Shown here: positions 39,299 to 53,437 of the stretch, one piece after another
How the letters are laid out: every line of letters begins with the position of its first letter
Position numbering within the stretch: position 1 is the stretch's first letter
Assembly (NCBI RefSeq): GCF_036322705.1
Contig: NZ_AP027270.1
Span: forward strand, 1,489,501-1,553,500
Origin: Maricaulis maris
Lineage (GTDB): Bacteria; Pseudomonadota; Alphaproteobacteria; Caulobacterales; Maricaulaceae
Length of the DNA stretch: 64,000 nt
Direction of reading: 5' to 3'
Translations under genes and position numbers: made by a program
The notes under the pieces: model-generated
The model's database searches: none
What the model was told of the DNA's origin: nothing
The model's input: only the letters and a program-made list of their open reading frames with translations

Positions 39299-39886
39299 TT
39301 ACTGGGCCGGTTGGCCGGCGCCTTCCTGCGGCAGACGCACGCGCGTCACCGGAACGGTCGGCAGGCGCTCGTTGAGCAGGGCAATAACGGATTCCGAGAT
39401 GTCGGTCTCCGGCGCTGCAAAGACGAGGTTGGAGCGATCGATGAGAATGTCGATGCCCTGAGCCGCGACGACCTCTTCCAGGATGGGGCCGAGGGCCTCA
39501 TAGACCGGACGCATGGCCTGACGCTCCGTCTGCACGATTTCCTGCTGACGGGCACGACGCACGACTTCAAACTGCTGGGCCTGCTGGTTGAGCGTGGTGA
39601 TGCGGCTCATCAGGTCCGGGCGGGCCTGGATCGCAGTCGGCGTCATCGATGCCGTTTCGGCATTGAGACGCTCGGTCTCCTGCTGCATCGGCTGGCTCAT
39701 CGCCTGCAGTTCCGAGTCAATTTCCTGTGCGATCTCTTGCATGCGGGCCGCGATGTGCTGGCCGGCAGCGCTTTCGCGCAGGACACGCTCCTCATTGAGC
39801 ACAGCAATATTCTGCTGGGCCATCGCCGGGGCGGCGATTCCGACCACGAGGATCGGAAGAAGGAGAAGAGTTTTAAGGAATTTCAT
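39299..39886 (-). CDS. skp: Periplasmic chaperone Skp/OmpH
   Basis: 195 residues. The signal peptide covers residues 1-23 (MKFLKTLLLLPILVVGIAAP, cleavage after AMA). The mature protein starts with QQNIAVLNEERVLRES and continues as long helices rich in Gln/Glu/Arg (MQEIAQEIDSELQAMSQPMQ), the tentacle part of the Skp trimer. It then returns to the body (IDILIDRSNLVF). It carries outer-membrane proteins across the periplasm to BamA, whose gene lies just upstream at a four-base gap. Confidence 0.9.
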   Translation of the reverse strand: MKFLKTLLLLPILVVGIAAPAMAQQNIAVLNEERVLRESAAGQHIAARMQEIAQEIDSELQAMSQPMQQETERLNAETASMTPTAIQARPDLMSRITTLNQQAQQFEVVRRARQQEIVQTERQAMRPVYEALGPILEEVVAAQGIDILIDRSNLVFAAPETDISESVIALLNERLPTVPVTRVRLPQEGAGQPAQ

Positions 39887-39890
39887 AGTG

Positions 39891-42278
39891 TTAGAACCCT
39901 GTTCGCGTACTGAACCGGAAGAACTCGGCTCTGTCGTAGTCTTCCCTCATGAAAGCCTGCGCAAAGTCGAACCGCACCGGTCCGAATGGTGAATCCCAGA
40001 AGATGCTCAAGCCGGCGGAGGCCCGCAGGGCCAGATCGTCGACCGTGAACACCGCTTGTGTTCCCTCGTCTACCTGATCAGCCGAATCCAGCAGGCCAAG
40101 CGTGCCGAACTCGGTGAACAGGCTGCCTCTCACCCCATACTGCTCGGGAAGACCGAGCGGGAATGAGACTTCCAGTGCGCCCACTGCATAAAGCCTGCCA
40201 CCCAGGGCATCGCCCCGGATCAATTCGCCGGTATTCGGGTCACGCGACACGGCGCGCGGCCCCAGACCGGCCACTTCAAAGCCGCGGAAAGAGTTCCCGC
40301 CCTTGAAGAAACGATCGTTGATGCGAACCGAGTCGCCGCCCCAGGGCAGGACAAAGCCGCCATTCATGGTGAAACTGGCGACCACGTCGTCACCCAGAAG
40401 CCCCGGGAAGAACGGACGGTAGACCGCACCATTGATCTCCGAGCGGACATAGCGGACATCGCCGCCAATACCCGCGAAGCCCTGCGTGAATTGCAGGCGG
40501 TAACCATTGCTCGGCTCGATCGGATCATTCAGGCGTGACCAGTTGAGTGTGTAGGTCAGCACCGAAGTCGCCCGACTCCCGGCCTGGTTCAGCAAGGCCG
40601 AAGAGGCCGAGGAAAAGACCAGGACATTGTCCGTCCGGTAGGTGTAGCCGAGCTGGAGATTGGTTGACGCCGTAACCGGGAAGCCCAGTCGCAGGCTGGC
40701 ACCGGTCGACTCGGTCTGGAAGGACGCTTCCGACAGGAAGTCGGAATTGACCCGGAACAGGTCAAAGCCGGCGGCCAGGTTGCGATCAAGGAAGCGCGGC
40801 TCGGTAAAGCGGATGTCCAGCGACTCCCGGTTCGAGGAAGCCGAAATCCGGAAACGCAGGAACTGGCCACGACCGCGCAGGTTTCGCTCGGAAATCGACA
40901 GGTCCACCAGGAAAGCATCGGTGGAGGAGAAACCCGCACCGAAGGCCAGCTCACCGGTCGGCTGCTCGGTCACCGCCACATTGACGCGGGCCCGGTCCGG
41001 CGCCGATCCGGGTGTTTCCTCGACCTCGACATCCTCGAAAAAGCCGAGACGACGGATATTGTTGCGCGAGCGGTCCATCAGGACCTGGTTGAAGGCGTCG
41101 CCCTCAACGATGTCGAGTTCGCGCCGGATCACCTGGTCGACGGTCCGGGTATTCCCGGAAATGTCGATGCGCTCGATATAGACGCGCGGGCCTTCATCGA
41201 TGACGAATTCGACGTCGACCGTGCGATCGTCCCGGTTGCGACTGGACAGCGGGCGGACATTGACGAAGGCATAGCCCGCGGCACCGGCCGAGAAGGTCAG
41301 CGCATCGATACTGTCTTCAATCAGCTGGCCCTGGAACAGGTCGCCTTCCTGTACCGGCAGGATGGCCTGAAGGAATTCCGGATTGAGATCGGGGATCTCG
41401 GTGCGGACCGTCACTTCGCCGAAATTGTAGACTTCGCCCTCATCGATCGTGATCGTGATGTAGAAATCGCGTTGATCCGGCGTCAGTTCGGCAACGGCCG
41501 AGAGCACACGGAAGTTGGCATAGCCCTGATTCGAATAGAATTGACGCAGCAGCTCGCGGTCATATTCGAGACGATCCGGGTCATAATTGTCGTTCGACGA
41601 GAAGAAGCGCCACCAACGCGATTCGCGGGTCACCAGCTCGCGGCGCAGGCGACGGTCGGAATAGCTTTCATTGCCGATGAAGTTGATACGGCGAACGCCG
41701 GTGACCGGTCCTTCGGAAATCTCGAAGATCAGATCGACCCGGTTCTGCGGCTGCTCGACGATCTTGGGCGTCACGGTCGCGGCAAAGCGACCGGAGCGAC
41801 GATAGACTTCGATGATACGCTGGACGTCGGACTGGACCCGCGAGCGCGTGAAGATCGCGCGCGGTTGGGCCTGGATCTCGTCGGTGATCTTCTCGTCATC
41901 GATCGCGCTGTTCCCCTCGAGGATGACGCGGTTGATGATCGGGTTTTCCTGCACCCGGACGATCACGATCTCGCCGCGATCCTCCATCTGCACGTCGGAA
42001 AACAGGCCGGTCGCAAACAGGGTCTGGATCGACAGGTTGACCAAGCGGCTGTCAAACGGCTGGCCCGGCTGGAGCAGCAGGTAGGACAGGACCGTGTCGG
42101 CCTCGACCCGCTGATTGCCCTCAACCAGGATTTGCCGGATCACCGGAGCCGCAACAGGCTGTTGCACCTCTGCCTGGGTGGTTGCGGGAACTTCCGCACC
42201 CGATTGTTGTGCCGTGGCTATCGCCGACACGCTCACAGTCATCAGGGCTGCGAAAAGCACGCGCAGTACACTCACCAT
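39891..42278 (-). CDS. bamA: Outer-membrane protein assembly factor BamA
   Basis: 795 residues. The signal peptide covers about 1-23 (MVSVLRVLFAALMTVSVSAI, cut after ATA). Five POTRA domains span about 45-440 (first VIRQILVEGNQRVEADTVL), followed by a 16-stranded barrel. The lid-lock motif is present as GGNSFRGFEVAGLGP, and the protein ends in a C-terminal Phe (FRFSTRTGF) as expected of an outer-membrane barrel. It folds and inserts barrel proteins. It is encoded between rseP and skp. Confidence 0.97.
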   Translation of the reverse strand: MVSVLRVLFAALMTVSVSAIATAQQSGAEVPATTQAEVQQPVAAPVIRQILVEGNQRVEADTVLSYLLLQPGQPFDSRLVNLSIQTLFATGLFSDVQMEDRGEIVIVRVQENPIINRVILEGNSAIDDEKITDEIQAQPRAIFTRSRVQSDVQRIIEVYRRSGRFAATVTPKIVEQPQNRVDLIFEISEGPVTGVRRINFIGNESYSDRRLRRELVTRESRWWRFFSSNDNYDPDRLEYDRELLRQFYSNQGYANFRVLSAVAELTPDQRDFYITITIDEGEVYNFGEVTVRTEIPDLNPEFLQAILPVQEGDLFQGQLIEDSIDALTFSAGAAGYAFVNVRPLSSRNRDDRTVDVEFVIDEGPRVYIERIDISGNTRTVDQVIRRELDIVEGDAFNQVLMDRSRNNIRRLGFFEDVEVEETPGSAPDRARVNVAVTEQPTGELAFGAGFSSTDAFLVDLSISERNLRGRGQFLRFRISASSNRESLDIRFTEPRFLDRNLAAGFDLFRVNSDFLSEASFQTESTGASLRLGFPVTASTNLQLGYTYRTDNVLVFSSASSALLNQAGSRATSVLTYTLNWSRLNDPIEPSNGYRLQFTQGFAGIGGDVRYVRSEINGAVYRPFFPGLLGDDVVASFTMNGGFVLPWGGDSVRINDRFFKGGNSFRGFEVAGLGPRAVSRDPNTGELIRGDALGGRLYAVGALEVSFPLGLPEQYGVRGSLFTEFGTLGLLDSADQVDEGTQAVFTVDDLALRASAGLSIFWDSPFGPVRFDFAQAFMREDYDRAEFFRFSTRTGF

Positions 42279-42304
42279 GGAAGATCGCCGCTTGCTGGGC
42301 CCGG

Positions 42305-43483
42305 TCAGAAAATCTGGCCGAGCAGATAATTCAGGTCATTCCAGGTCGCTACAAGCATCAAACCGAGCACGAAAACAAGCCCCACACGGAAACCGAGTGC
42401 TTGGGCCTGCATGCTCAGCGGACGCCGCGCCACCGCTTCATAGGCGTAATACACCAAATGCCCGCCGTCGAGGATGGGTATCGGTAGAAGATTGACCAAT
42501 CCCAGTCCGACAGAGAGGAACGCAGCAAGATTGATGAGGTTCACGAGCAGCAAAAACACGCTCTCACCGGCGCTATCGCCAGCCTCGATGCTGGTGCTCG
42601 CGGTCTGCCCGGCCGCCGTTACAATTCCGACAGGTCCGTTCAGCAGTTCTGCCGACGCCCGCCCGGTCACCACGCGCGACACGTAGCGCGCCGTCATCGA
42701 TACCACGGACCATGTCCGGTCAATGCCCTGGCCCACGGCTTCGATCGGGTTGTAGCGATCCTGCAGGGCCGATCCCTCGACCGAACCGAGGCCAATCCGT
42801 CCCAGCGTACGGGTTCCGCCGAAACGGTCCTCCTCGCGCTGCCCGCGCGGCGCAGCCATGATCACCATGGCGGTGTCATCGCGCACGATCTCGAAGCGCA
42901 ACTCCTCGCCGGGACGCCAGACCACTTCGGTGATGATGTCCTGGAAAGTATCGATCCGGTTGCCATTGATCGCCGTGATCCGGTCACCGACCTCGAAACC
43001 GGCCTCTTCGCCGGCGCCGCCCTCGACCACGCTGCCGACAATCGGCAGCTGGTAGGGCTGGCTGCCAAAGGTCATGGCGATCCCCGAGAAAATCACGATC
43101 GCCAGGATGAAATTGGCAATCGGTCCGGCCGCCGTGATGAAGGCACGCTGCCAGATCGGCTTGAAATGATAGCAGCGATCCGCCGCCTCACCCATCTGCT
43201 GGCGGAGCTGTGCCAGCTTGTCCGCGTCGGGTTCGCTGGCGGCGCCGGCATCGCCGAGAAACTTCACATAGCCACCAACCGGGAAGGCCGCGACGCGCCA
43301 CACCGTGCCGCGCTTGTCCCGCCATGACACGAGGGTCGGGCCGAACCCCATCGAGAAGGCTTCGGCATGAACGCCGCAGAATCGCCCGGCCCAGTAATGC
43401 CCAAGCTCATGAATCACGACGACGATCGAGATCAGGAAGACAAAGGAGAAAATGGTCAGGAAACCGCTGCCGATCAGGCTCAT
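42305..43483 (-). CDS. rseP: Site-2 intramembrane zinc protease RseP
   Basis: 392 residues. The active-site motif HELGH is at 25-29 in the first membrane helix, and the third metal-ligand region is NLLPIPILDGGHL near the C terminus. A PDZ domain lies at about 130-215 (PIVGSVVEGGAGEEAGFEVGDRI, NGNRIDTFQDI). There are four membrane helices in total. It cleaves anti-sigma factors and signal-peptide remnants in the inner membrane. It is placed between dxr and bamA. Confidence 0.95.
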   Translation of the reverse strand: MSLIGSGFLTIFSFVFLISIVVVIHELGHYWAGRFCGVHAEAFSMGFGPTLVSWRDKRGTVWRVAAFPVGGYVKFLGDAGAASEPDADKLAQLRQQMGEAADRCYHFKPIWQRAFITAAGPIANFILAIVIFSGIAMTFGSQPYQLPIVGSVVEGGAGEEAGFEVGDRITAINGNRIDTFQDIITEVVWRPGEELRFEIVRDDTAMVIMAAPRGQREEDRFGGTRTLGRIGLGSVEGSALQDRYNPIEAVGQGIDRTWSVVSMTARYVSRVVTGRASAELLNGPVGIVTAAGQTASTSIEAGDSAGESVFLLLVNLINLAAFLSVGLGLVNLLPIPILDGGHLVYYAYEAVARRPLSMQAQALGFRVGLVFVLGLMLVATWNDLNYLLGQIF

Positions 43484-43500
43484 GGAAACACTATCCGTCG

Positions 43501-44691
43501 TTATGGGTTTGCAAGGCGCTCGACCATCAAGTCCCGTGCCATCCGGCGCGCGCGGCTATCAATGGCGAAGACATCTTCAAAAGCCGTTAGCGTGCGCGGC
43601 ATGTCGGCATCCGACAGGCTGCGCTCGAGAACCTCTTCAACGCCTGCGGCGATGTCAAGGAAACCGATACGGTCCGCGAGAAAAGCCTCGACCGCGATTT
43701 CATTGGCGGCATTGAGCACGGCCGGCGCGATCCCGCCCGCCTCGATCGCCGCCCGGGCCAGCCGGATCGCCGGGAAGCGGGTCAGGTCGGGCGGCGCGAA
43801 GTCCAGTCGGGCAATATCCGTCAGCCGCAGCCGTTCGACCGGTGCCGCCATGCGCTGCGGCCAGGCCAGGGCACTGGCGATCGGCGTGCGCATGTCGGGT
43901 GAACCCAGCTGCGCCAGCAGGGAGCCGTCCGCATACTCCACCATCCCATGGATGATCGATTGCGGATGGACGACGACCTCGACCTGGGCCGGCGGCAGGT
44001 CGAACAGCCAGCAGGCCTCAATGACTTCGAGGCCCTTGTTCATCATCGTCGCACTGTCGATGCTGATCTTGGCACCCATCGTCCAGGTCGGATGGGCCAG
44101 GGCATCGGCCCGGGTCGCTCGGGCCATGGTCTCCCGGGAGGCCTCCCGGAACGGACCGCCCGAGGCGGTCAGGGTGATCGAGCGAATGGCTGCCCGCTGG
44201 CCCGGATCGAAAACCTGGAAGACCGCATTGTGCTCACTGTCGACGGGCAGCAGGGTGGTGCCACAGCGAGCCGCCTCGTCCATGAACAGCGCGCCGGCAC
44301 AAACGAGGCACTCCTTGTTGGCGAAGGCCAGCGCCCGACCCTGCCGCAGCGCGGCCAGGGTCGGCTTCAGACCCGCGGCCCCAACGATGGCGGCCATGGT
44401 CCAGTCGGCCTCGCGCGCCGCGGCCTCACAGACCGCGGCGTCACCGACGCCGATCTCGACATGGGGATAGTCCTTCAGCGCGGCCTGCAGCGCCGGGGCC
44501 GCAGCCGGATCGGCGATCGCCACGCATTTCGCCTGAAAGCGGATGGCCTGGCGGGCCAGCTCGGCGGCATTGCTTCTGGCGGTCAGGGCTATGACGGCAT
44601 AGGCGCCCGGCTCCGCCCGGCCGATCAGGTCGAGGGTGGCCAGGCCGACCGAGCCCGTGGCGCCCAGAATGGAAACGCGGCGCGCGGTCAT
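43501..44691 (-). CDS. dxr: 1-deoxy-D-xylulose-5-phosphate reductoisomerase
   Basis: 396 residues from the ATG at 44691 (MTARRVSILGATGSVG). The NADPH-binding GATGSVG is at residues 10-16. Catalytic blocks are FANKECLVCAG, LLPVDSEHNAVFQ, TASGGPFRE, HPTWTMGAKISIDSATMMNKG and HPQSIIHGMVEYADGS. It makes methylerythritol phosphate, the committed step of non-mevalonate isoprenoid synthesis that also feeds uppS. The start overlaps the cdsA stop by four bases. Confidence 0.97.
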   Translation of the reverse strand: MTARRVSILGATGSVGLATLDLIGRAEPGAYAVIALTARSNAAELARQAIRFQAKCVAIADPAAAPALQAALKDYPHVEIGVGDAAVCEAAAREADWTMAAIVGAAGLKPTLAALRQGRALAFANKECLVCAGALFMDEAARCGTTLLPVDSEHNAVFQVFDPGQRAAIRSITLTASGGPFREASRETMARATRADALAHPTWTMGAKISIDSATMMNKGLEVIEACWLFDLPPAQVEVVVHPQSIIHGMVEYADGSLLAQLGSPDMRTPIASALAWPQRMAAPVERLRLTDIARLDFAPPDLTRFPAIRLARAAIEAGGIAPAVLNAANEIAVEAFLADRIGFLDIAAGVEEVLERSLSDADMPRTLTAFEDVFAIDSRARRMARDLMVERLANP

Positions 44692-45474
44692 GACGCCTCC
44701 CAGCCCAGCGGCCAGACGCGCATGGTCAGGACGGCCACGATCACGGCCAGCATCAGGGCGTCGACACGGTCGAGCACACCGCCATGTCCGGGGATCAGCG
44801 TGCCGCTGTCCTTGACCCCGAAGCTGCGCTTGAACACCGACATGGCCAGATCGCCGCCAACCGAAGCCAGGGCAACGGCGAGCGCAAAGGGGATGATCCG
44901 GGCGGGATCGAGCCCGAACAGGAGACCGGCCGCCCAGCCCGCCGCACCGCCGGCCAAAACACCGGCCAGGAAACCCGACCAGGTCTTCTTCGGGCTGGTC
45001 CTGGGCAGGAGTTTGGGACCCCCGATCCACGTCCCGACGATGTAGGCGAGACTGTCCGCGGCCCAGACAATGGCAAAGAGCAGGACAACCGCCTTCAGGC
45101 CGTGATCCGGCTCGGCCCGCATCGCCGCCAGCAGGCCGGCCGACAGCGCGACATAGAGCACGCCCAGCACTTCGCTCGACCAGCCCCGGCGCCAGCGTTC
45201 AATGCCGCTGGCCAGGGTTCCCGCAGCGCCCCAGGCGAGCGCGTCGAGCACACCGCTCTGGCCCGCCAGCAATACCGTCCCCGACGCCGTCGCACAGGCG
45301 ATGGCGTAGGCCACCGGCGGGGCGTCCTTGTCGGACATGTGTATCCATTCCCAGGCCATGGCTGCCGCGAAGGCTGCCACCCAGGCGGTGAAGGCAATAT
45401 CGCCGACATAGAGCAGCACGACCGCGAGCGGACCGAGGAGCAGAGCCGAAATCAGGCGACGCCGGAAAACCGGA

Positions 45475-45491
<17 letters not shown>
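44688..45491 (-). CDS. cdsA: Phosphatidate cytidylyltransferase
   Basis: 267 residues from the ATG at 45491 (MSAPRDPVFRRR), with GGAGG five bases upstream inside the end of uppS, giving a 17-base overlap. There are about seven membrane helices. The family signature KDSGTLIPGHGGVLDRVD is near residues 222-239. It converts phosphatidic acid and CTP to CDP-diacylglycerol in the inner membrane. It is part of the tightly overlapping uppS-cdsA-dxr-rseP unit. Confidence 0.96.
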
Positions 45492-46212
<721 letters not shown>

Positions 46213-46237
46213 TCTTTCGCTCCGCCAAACGGGGTGA

Positions 46238-46798
46238 TCAGACCTGCATGATTTCTTCTTGCTTGGTCTTCAGGGTCTCATCAATCCGCTTGATCGCTTC
46301 ATTGGTGAGTTTCTGGACGTCCTCCGAGAACATTTTCTGTTCGTCCTCGGACAGGTCGCCATCCTTCTCCATCTTCTTCAGCGCGTCCATGCCGTCGCGC
46401 CGCACATTGCGCACAGCGACCCGGGCATGCTCGGCATAGCCACCGGCCAGCTTGGCAATTTCGGCGCGGCGCTCCTCATTGAGCGGCGGGATCGGAATAC
46501 GCAGGAGCTGCCCTTCCATCACCGGGTTCAGCCCGATGCCGGAATTGCGGATCGCCTTGTCGACCGCGCCGACCATGCTCTTGTCCCAGACCTGCAGCGT
46601 GATCATGCGCGGTTCCGGAACGGAGACATTGCCGAGCTGGTTGATCGGTGTCAGCGCGCCATAGGCCTCGACCTTGATCGGGTCGAGCAGGCCGGCACTG
46701 GCACGACCGGTCCGCAGACCGGCAAATTCCTTGCGCAGGGACTCGATGGCACCGTCCATGCGCCGTTTCAGATCATCTTCGTCGTACTGGTCGCTCAT
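46238..46798 (-). CDS. frr: Ribosome recycling factor
   Basis: 186 residues, exact family length. The tRNA-mimic three-helix bundle begins with [27 protein letters not shown] and has the conserved [42 protein letters not shown] and RNVRRDG blocks. It splits post-termination ribosomes with EF-G. Upstream is pyrH at a 64-base gap; the tsf-pyrH-frr-uppS order is widely conserved. Confidence 0.98.
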   Translation of the reverse strand: MSDQYDEDDLKRRMDGAIESLRKEFAGLRTGRASAGLLDPIKVEAYGALTPINQLGNVSVPEPRMITLQVWDKSMVGAVDKAIRNSGIGLNPVMEGQLLRIPIPPLNEERRAEIAKLAGGYAEHARVAVRNVRRDGMDALKKMEKDGDLSEDEQKMFSEDVQKLTNEAIKRIDETLKTKQEEIMQV

Positions 46799-46862
46799 GG
46801 CGTTCTGGCTCTTTCTTGGTCTACCGGACCGGGTCTGGCTGGCCGGGTTGAACCGGTCAGGT

Positions 46863-47654
46863 CTAACCGGCCGGAGTCTCGGTCTTCATCTTGCCGATCA
46901 TGGTGCACTTGCCCTCCCCGGCCAGCACACGCGCGAGACCATTGGTCTTGTGGATATCGAACACGACGATCGGGATCGCATTCTCGCGCATCAGCGTCAC
47001 GGCCGATGCGTCCATCACCCGAAGGTCGCGGGTCAGCACATCGAGATAGTCGAGCTGATCATAGCGCTCCGCGTCCGGATGGGTCCGCGGATCGGCGGCA
47101 TAAACACCATCGACCTGGGTGCCCTTGAGCAGGGCATCGCAGCCCATTTCCGCAGCCCGCAGGGCCGCCGCCGTATCGGTCGTGAAGAAGGGGTTGCCGG
47201 TGCCGGCCGCGAAGATCACGACCCGGCCCTTTTCCATGTGTCGGATGGCGCGGCGGCGGATATAGGGCTCGCACACCGTGGTCATGGGAATGGCGGACTG
47301 GACGCGGGTCTGAAGGCCGATGCGTTCCAGCGCCGTCTGCATCGCCAGGGCGTTCATGACCGTGGCCAGCATGCCCATATAGTCGGCGGCCGCCCGGTCC
47401 ATGCCCTTGGCCGCGCCGGACAGGCCGCGGAAGATATTGCCGCCACCGATGACCAGGCACATTTCCGTGCCGGCCTTCACGGCCGCGGCGACTTCGCGCG
47501 CGATCCGGTCAGCGGTATCAATATCGATGCCATAACTCTGGGAGCCCATCAGGGCCTCACCAGAAACTTTCAGCAGTACACGCCGGAATTTCGGCGCGCC
47601 CGCCTGGCCATCAGCCGGCCCGGATGCAGAGGAATCAGTCACGGCGTGCAGCAT
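46863..47654 (-). CDS. pyrH: UMP kinase
   Basis: 263 residues from the ATG at 47654. A GTG at 47642 (giving [11 protein letters not shown]) is an alternative, since neither has a clear ribosome binding site. It is an amino-acid-kinase fold: [60 protein letters not shown] and [10 protein letters not shown]. It phosphorylates UMP to UDP. The N-terminal 20 residues are extra relative to most PyrH. A strong GC hairpin (47660-47689) lies immediately before the start codon. Confidence 0.96.
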   Translation of the reverse strand: MLHAVTDSSASGPADGQAGAPKFRRVLLKVSGEALMGSQSYGIDIDTADRIAREVAAAVKAGTEMCLVIGGGNIFRGLSGAAKGMDRAAADYMGMLATVMNALAMQTALERIGLQTRVQSAIPMTTVCEPYIRRRAIRHMEKGRVVIFAAGTGNPFFTTDTAAALRAAEMGCDALLKGTQVDGVYAADPRTHPDAERYDQLDYLDVLTRDLRVMDASAVTLMRENAIPIVVFDIHKTNGLARVLAGEGKCTMIGKMKTETPAG

Positions 47655-47659
47655 ATAGA

Positions 47660-47689
47660 AAGCGGCGGCGCTGGAAAGCGCCGCCGCTT
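47660..47689 (-). terminator. Strong hairpin between tsf and pyrH
   Basis: AGCGGCGGCGCT (47661-47672) and AGCGCCGCCGCT (47677-47688) form a perfect stem, 13 pairs including the closing A-T, with a GGAA loop. On the minus strand it is followed by TTCTATAT, a poor U-run, and within six bases by the pyrH ATG. It may be a partial terminator, an attenuator or a processing site that lowers pyrH expression relative to rpsB-tsf. Confidence 0.6.
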
Positions 47690-47702
47690 GTTGTCAGGGA
47701 GA

Positions 47703-48641
47703 TCAGGACTTGCCGCTTGCAGCAGCGACTTCAGCCGCGAAATCTTCTTCCGGGCCCTTCTCGACGCCTTCACCCAGCGCCATGCGGACGAAGCCGGAAA
47801 TCGTGACCGGGGTCCCGAGTTCCTTGGACGCCGCTTCAAGAACCTGCTCGATCGTCGAATCCGGGTCCATGACGAAGGCCTGCTTCAGCAGCACGACTTC
47901 CTCGTAGAACTTGCGCATGCGACCTTCGACCATCTTCTCGACGATGCTCTCCGGCTTGCCCGACTGACGCGCCTGGTCGGCAAAGACTTCGCGTTCCTTG
48001 TCGGCGATCGCGCTGTCGACACCGTCGACATCGACCGAGACGGCCACGGCCGGGGAACCGGCGGCGACGTGCATCGCGATCTTGCGGCCCAGCTCGGCCA
48101 GCTTGTCGGCGTCACCCTCGGACTTCAGACCCACGAGAACGCCGATGGCGCCCATGTCGGTGCCGGCCGGATTGTGCACGTAGGACGCAACCACGCCCGG
48201 CTCGGCCACAACAACGGCCGCGCGACGCAGGGCCATGTTCTCACCGATCGTCGCGATCAGGTTGGTCAGGTGATCCTCGACCGAACCGCCATTGGCCATC
48301 TTGGCAGCCTTGATTTCGGCCACATCACCGCTTCCGCCAATGGCGAGACCGGCGACTTCCTTGACGGCGGCCTGGAACTTTTCGTTCCGGGCGACAAAGT
48401 CGGTTTCGGAGTTCAGCTCGACCACGGCACCCTTGCCACCATCGGTGGCAACAGCGACGAGACCTTCAGCGGCAACGCGATCAGCCTTCTTGGCAGCCTT
48501 GGACAGGCCCTTCTTGCGCAGCCAGTCAACGGCGGCTTCGAAGTCGCCGTCATTCTCGCTCAGCGCCTTCTTGCAGTCCATCATGCCTACGCCGGTTTTT
48601 TCGCGCAGTTCCTTCACGAGAGCAGCGGTAATGGCAGCCAT
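47703..48641 (-). CDS. tsf: Translation elongation factor Ts
   Basis: 312 residues. The N-terminal UBA-like domain ([22 protein letters not shown]) and the TDFVARN motif at about 80-86, which displaces magnesium from EF-Tu, are intact. The core domains follow, with [20 protein letters not shown] and a C-terminal module. The ribosome binding site GGAG is eight bases from the ATG. It is cotranscribed with rpsB, 34 bases upstream. Confidence 0.98.
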   Translation of the reverse strand: MAAITAALVKELREKTGVGMMDCKKALSENDGDFEAAVDWLRKKGLSKAAKKADRVAAEGLVAVATDGGKGAVVELNSETDFVARNEKFQAAVKEVAGLAIGGSGDVAEIKAAKMANGGSVEDHLTNLIATIGENMALRRAAVVVAEPGVVASYVHNPAGTDMGAIGVLVGLKSEGDADKLAELGRKIAMHVAAGSPAVAVSVDVDGVDSAIADKEREVFADQARQSGKPESIVEKMVEGRMRKFYEEVVLLKQAFVMDPDSTIEQVLEAASKELGTPVTISGFVRMALGEGVEKGPEEDFAAEVAAASGKS

Positions 48642-48675
48642 CGGTTTCTCCTGGATTTCGCTTTGGATCGAAACG

Positions 48676-49551
48676 TTACGCTTCGGTCTTGTCAGATTCG
48701 GATGACGCGTCAGCGACGGGGGCTTCAGCTTCGGCAGCCGGAGCGTCCTCGGCCTTGGCTTCCTCGGCCGGAGCTTCGGCAGCCGGTGCCGCTTCAGCTT
48801 CGATCAGGGTCTCGACCGGTGCTTCGGCTTCACCCAGATCCATGCCCATCGCCATCTGGCTGTCGCTCATGCCGTCGAGGACGGCGTCGGCGATCAGGTC
48901 GCAGTAGAGCGAAATGGCGCGGCTGGCGTCGTCATTGCCCGGGATCGGGAAATCGATCAGGTCCGGATCGCAATTGGTGTCGACCACGGCGATGACCGGG
49001 ATGCCGAGCTTCTTGGCTTCCTGGATGGCAATGCCTTCCTTGTTCGTGTCGATCACGAACATCAGGTCCGGCGTGCCGCCCATGTCCTTGATACCACCGA
49101 GCGAGCGATCGAGCTTCTCGCGCTCACGGGTCAGCATCAGCTGTTCTTTCTTGGTGAGGCCGGCCATGCCGCCCTCGCTCTCGAACATGCCTTCCAGCTC
49201 GCGCAGACGGGCGATCGAGTTGGAGATGGTGCGCCAGTTGGTCAGCGTACCGCCGAGCCAGCGCTGGTTCATGTAGTATTGCGCGCAGCGACCAGCAGCC
49301 AGGGCGAGCGGCTCGGAAGCCTGACGCTTGGTGCCGACGAACAGGACCCGACCGCCCTTGGCAGCCGTTTCGCGCACTTTCACCAGGGCCTGGTGCAGCA
49401 GCGGGACGGTCTGGGACAGGTCGATAATGTGAATGTTGGACCGCTCACCAAAGATGAAATCCTTCATCTTCGGGTTCCAGCGGTGGGTCTGGTGTCCAAA
49501 GTGACAACCAGCTTCAAGCAGCTGACGCATGCTGAATTCAGGGAGAGCCAT
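48676..49551 (-). CDS. rpsB: 30S ribosomal protein S2 with long acidic C-terminal tail
   Basis: 291 residues from the ATG at 49551, with AAGGA upstream. Residues 1-230 are standard uS2 ([48 protein letters not shown]-like [31 protein letters not shown]). The last 60 residues form a low-complexity Ala/Glu/Asp-rich tail ([20 protein letters not shown]) common in alphaproteobacteria. A promoter (49663-49691) and an approximately 105-base leader precede it; S2 commonly represses its own operon through such a leader. Confidence 0.98.
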   Translation of the reverse strand: MALPEFSMRQLLEAGCHFGHQTHRWNPKMKDFIFGERSNIHIIDLSQTVPLLHQALVKVRETAAKGGRVLFVGTKRQASEPLALAAGRCAQYYMNQRWLGGTLTNWRTISNSIARLRELEGMFESEGGMAGLTKKEQLMLTREREKLDRSLGGIKDMGGTPDLMFVIDTNKEGIAIQEAKKLGIPVIAVVDTNCDPDLIDFPIPGNDDASRAISLYCDLIADAVLDGMSDSQMAMGMDLGEAEAPVETLIEAEAAPAAEAPAEEAKAEDAPAAEAEAPVADASSESDKTEA

Positions 49552-49576
49552 CGATTTTCCTTTTCCGGTTGGCCTC

Positions 49577-49647
49577 CACGGGGCGGAGCCGCCTGCACCT
49601 GCAAGCGACACCGGAGCGTCTGGCCAAAGACCGGACGTAGCCCCGTG
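49577..49647 (-). other. Possible structured leader of rpsB-tsf
   Basis: CACGGGGC (49577-49584) and GCCCCGTG (49640-49647) are perfectly complementary and would enclose about 55 bases of the rpsB 5' untranslated RNA. Its position between promoter and ribosome binding site suits an S2-responsive leader, but I cannot match it to a known RNA family by eye. Confidence 0.35.
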
Positions 49648-49662
49648 TGCGTGATGGCGCGG

Positions 49663-49691
49663 CTTATAGGCGCGTCATGCCCGCTTGGCAA
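49663..49691 (-). promoter_or_regulatory. rpsB promoter
   Basis: On the minus strand TTGCCA and TATAAG are separated by 17 bases, about 112 bases before the rpsB start codon. It is a good housekeeping-sigma match at the head of the rpsB-tsf-pyrH-frr group. Confidence 0.65.
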
Positions 49692-49742
49692 GCACGCGAA
49701 CCCGCCGGAAAGACAGTGCTGGCATGCGTTGACGGGCGGCCG

Positions 49743-53186
<3,444 letters not shown>

Positions 53187-53320
53187 ACGCCGCTCCCGCA
53201 TCCGGTCGCGAGGTCCAGCCGGTTCCCCGGCCGGTTTCGCGCCCTGCAAACCGATCCCACCCTGCCCGGCCGCGTGCGCGAACACACGCATCCCGAGTCA
53301 GGCGGATCAGTCTAGCGGGT

Positions 53321-53416
53321 TCAGGCAGCGCCGAGAACCGATCCCCACATGGCGATCATCCAAGCGAAACCCAAAACAGCTGTGGCAGCGGATACATCGT
53401 GAACCAGACGGCGCAT
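53321..53416 (-). CDS. 31-residue SOS-controlled membrane peptide, SidA-like
   Basis: A 31-codon gene: MRRLVHDVSAATAVLGFAWM followed by an 11-residue hydrophobic end (IAMWGSVLGAA). The basic N terminus (RR) and one hydrophobic helix of about 20 residues (S9-L28) predict a single-pass inner-membrane peptide. GGGGAG (53423-53428) lies six bases before the ATG, an ideal site. The promoter TTGACG-N17-TAGAAC carries a perfect SOS box over its -10. In Caulobacter crescentus, SidA is a 29-residue SOS-induced inner-membrane inhibitor of division acting on the FtsW/FtsN stage. Size, topology and control match, but homology is inferred and not tested. dnaE follows 134 bases downstream on the same strand. 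Confidence 0.72.
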   Translation of the reverse strand: MRRLVHDVSAATAVLGFAWMIAMWGSVLGAA

Positions 53417-53437
53417 GTCATTCTCCCCGAAATGCGT

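Noticed and set aside
46674-48995. 773-codon plus-strand open frame opposite frr, pyrH, tsf and rpsB
   Set aside because: It runs antisense through four certain genes and their spacers; no recognisable domain or start signal.
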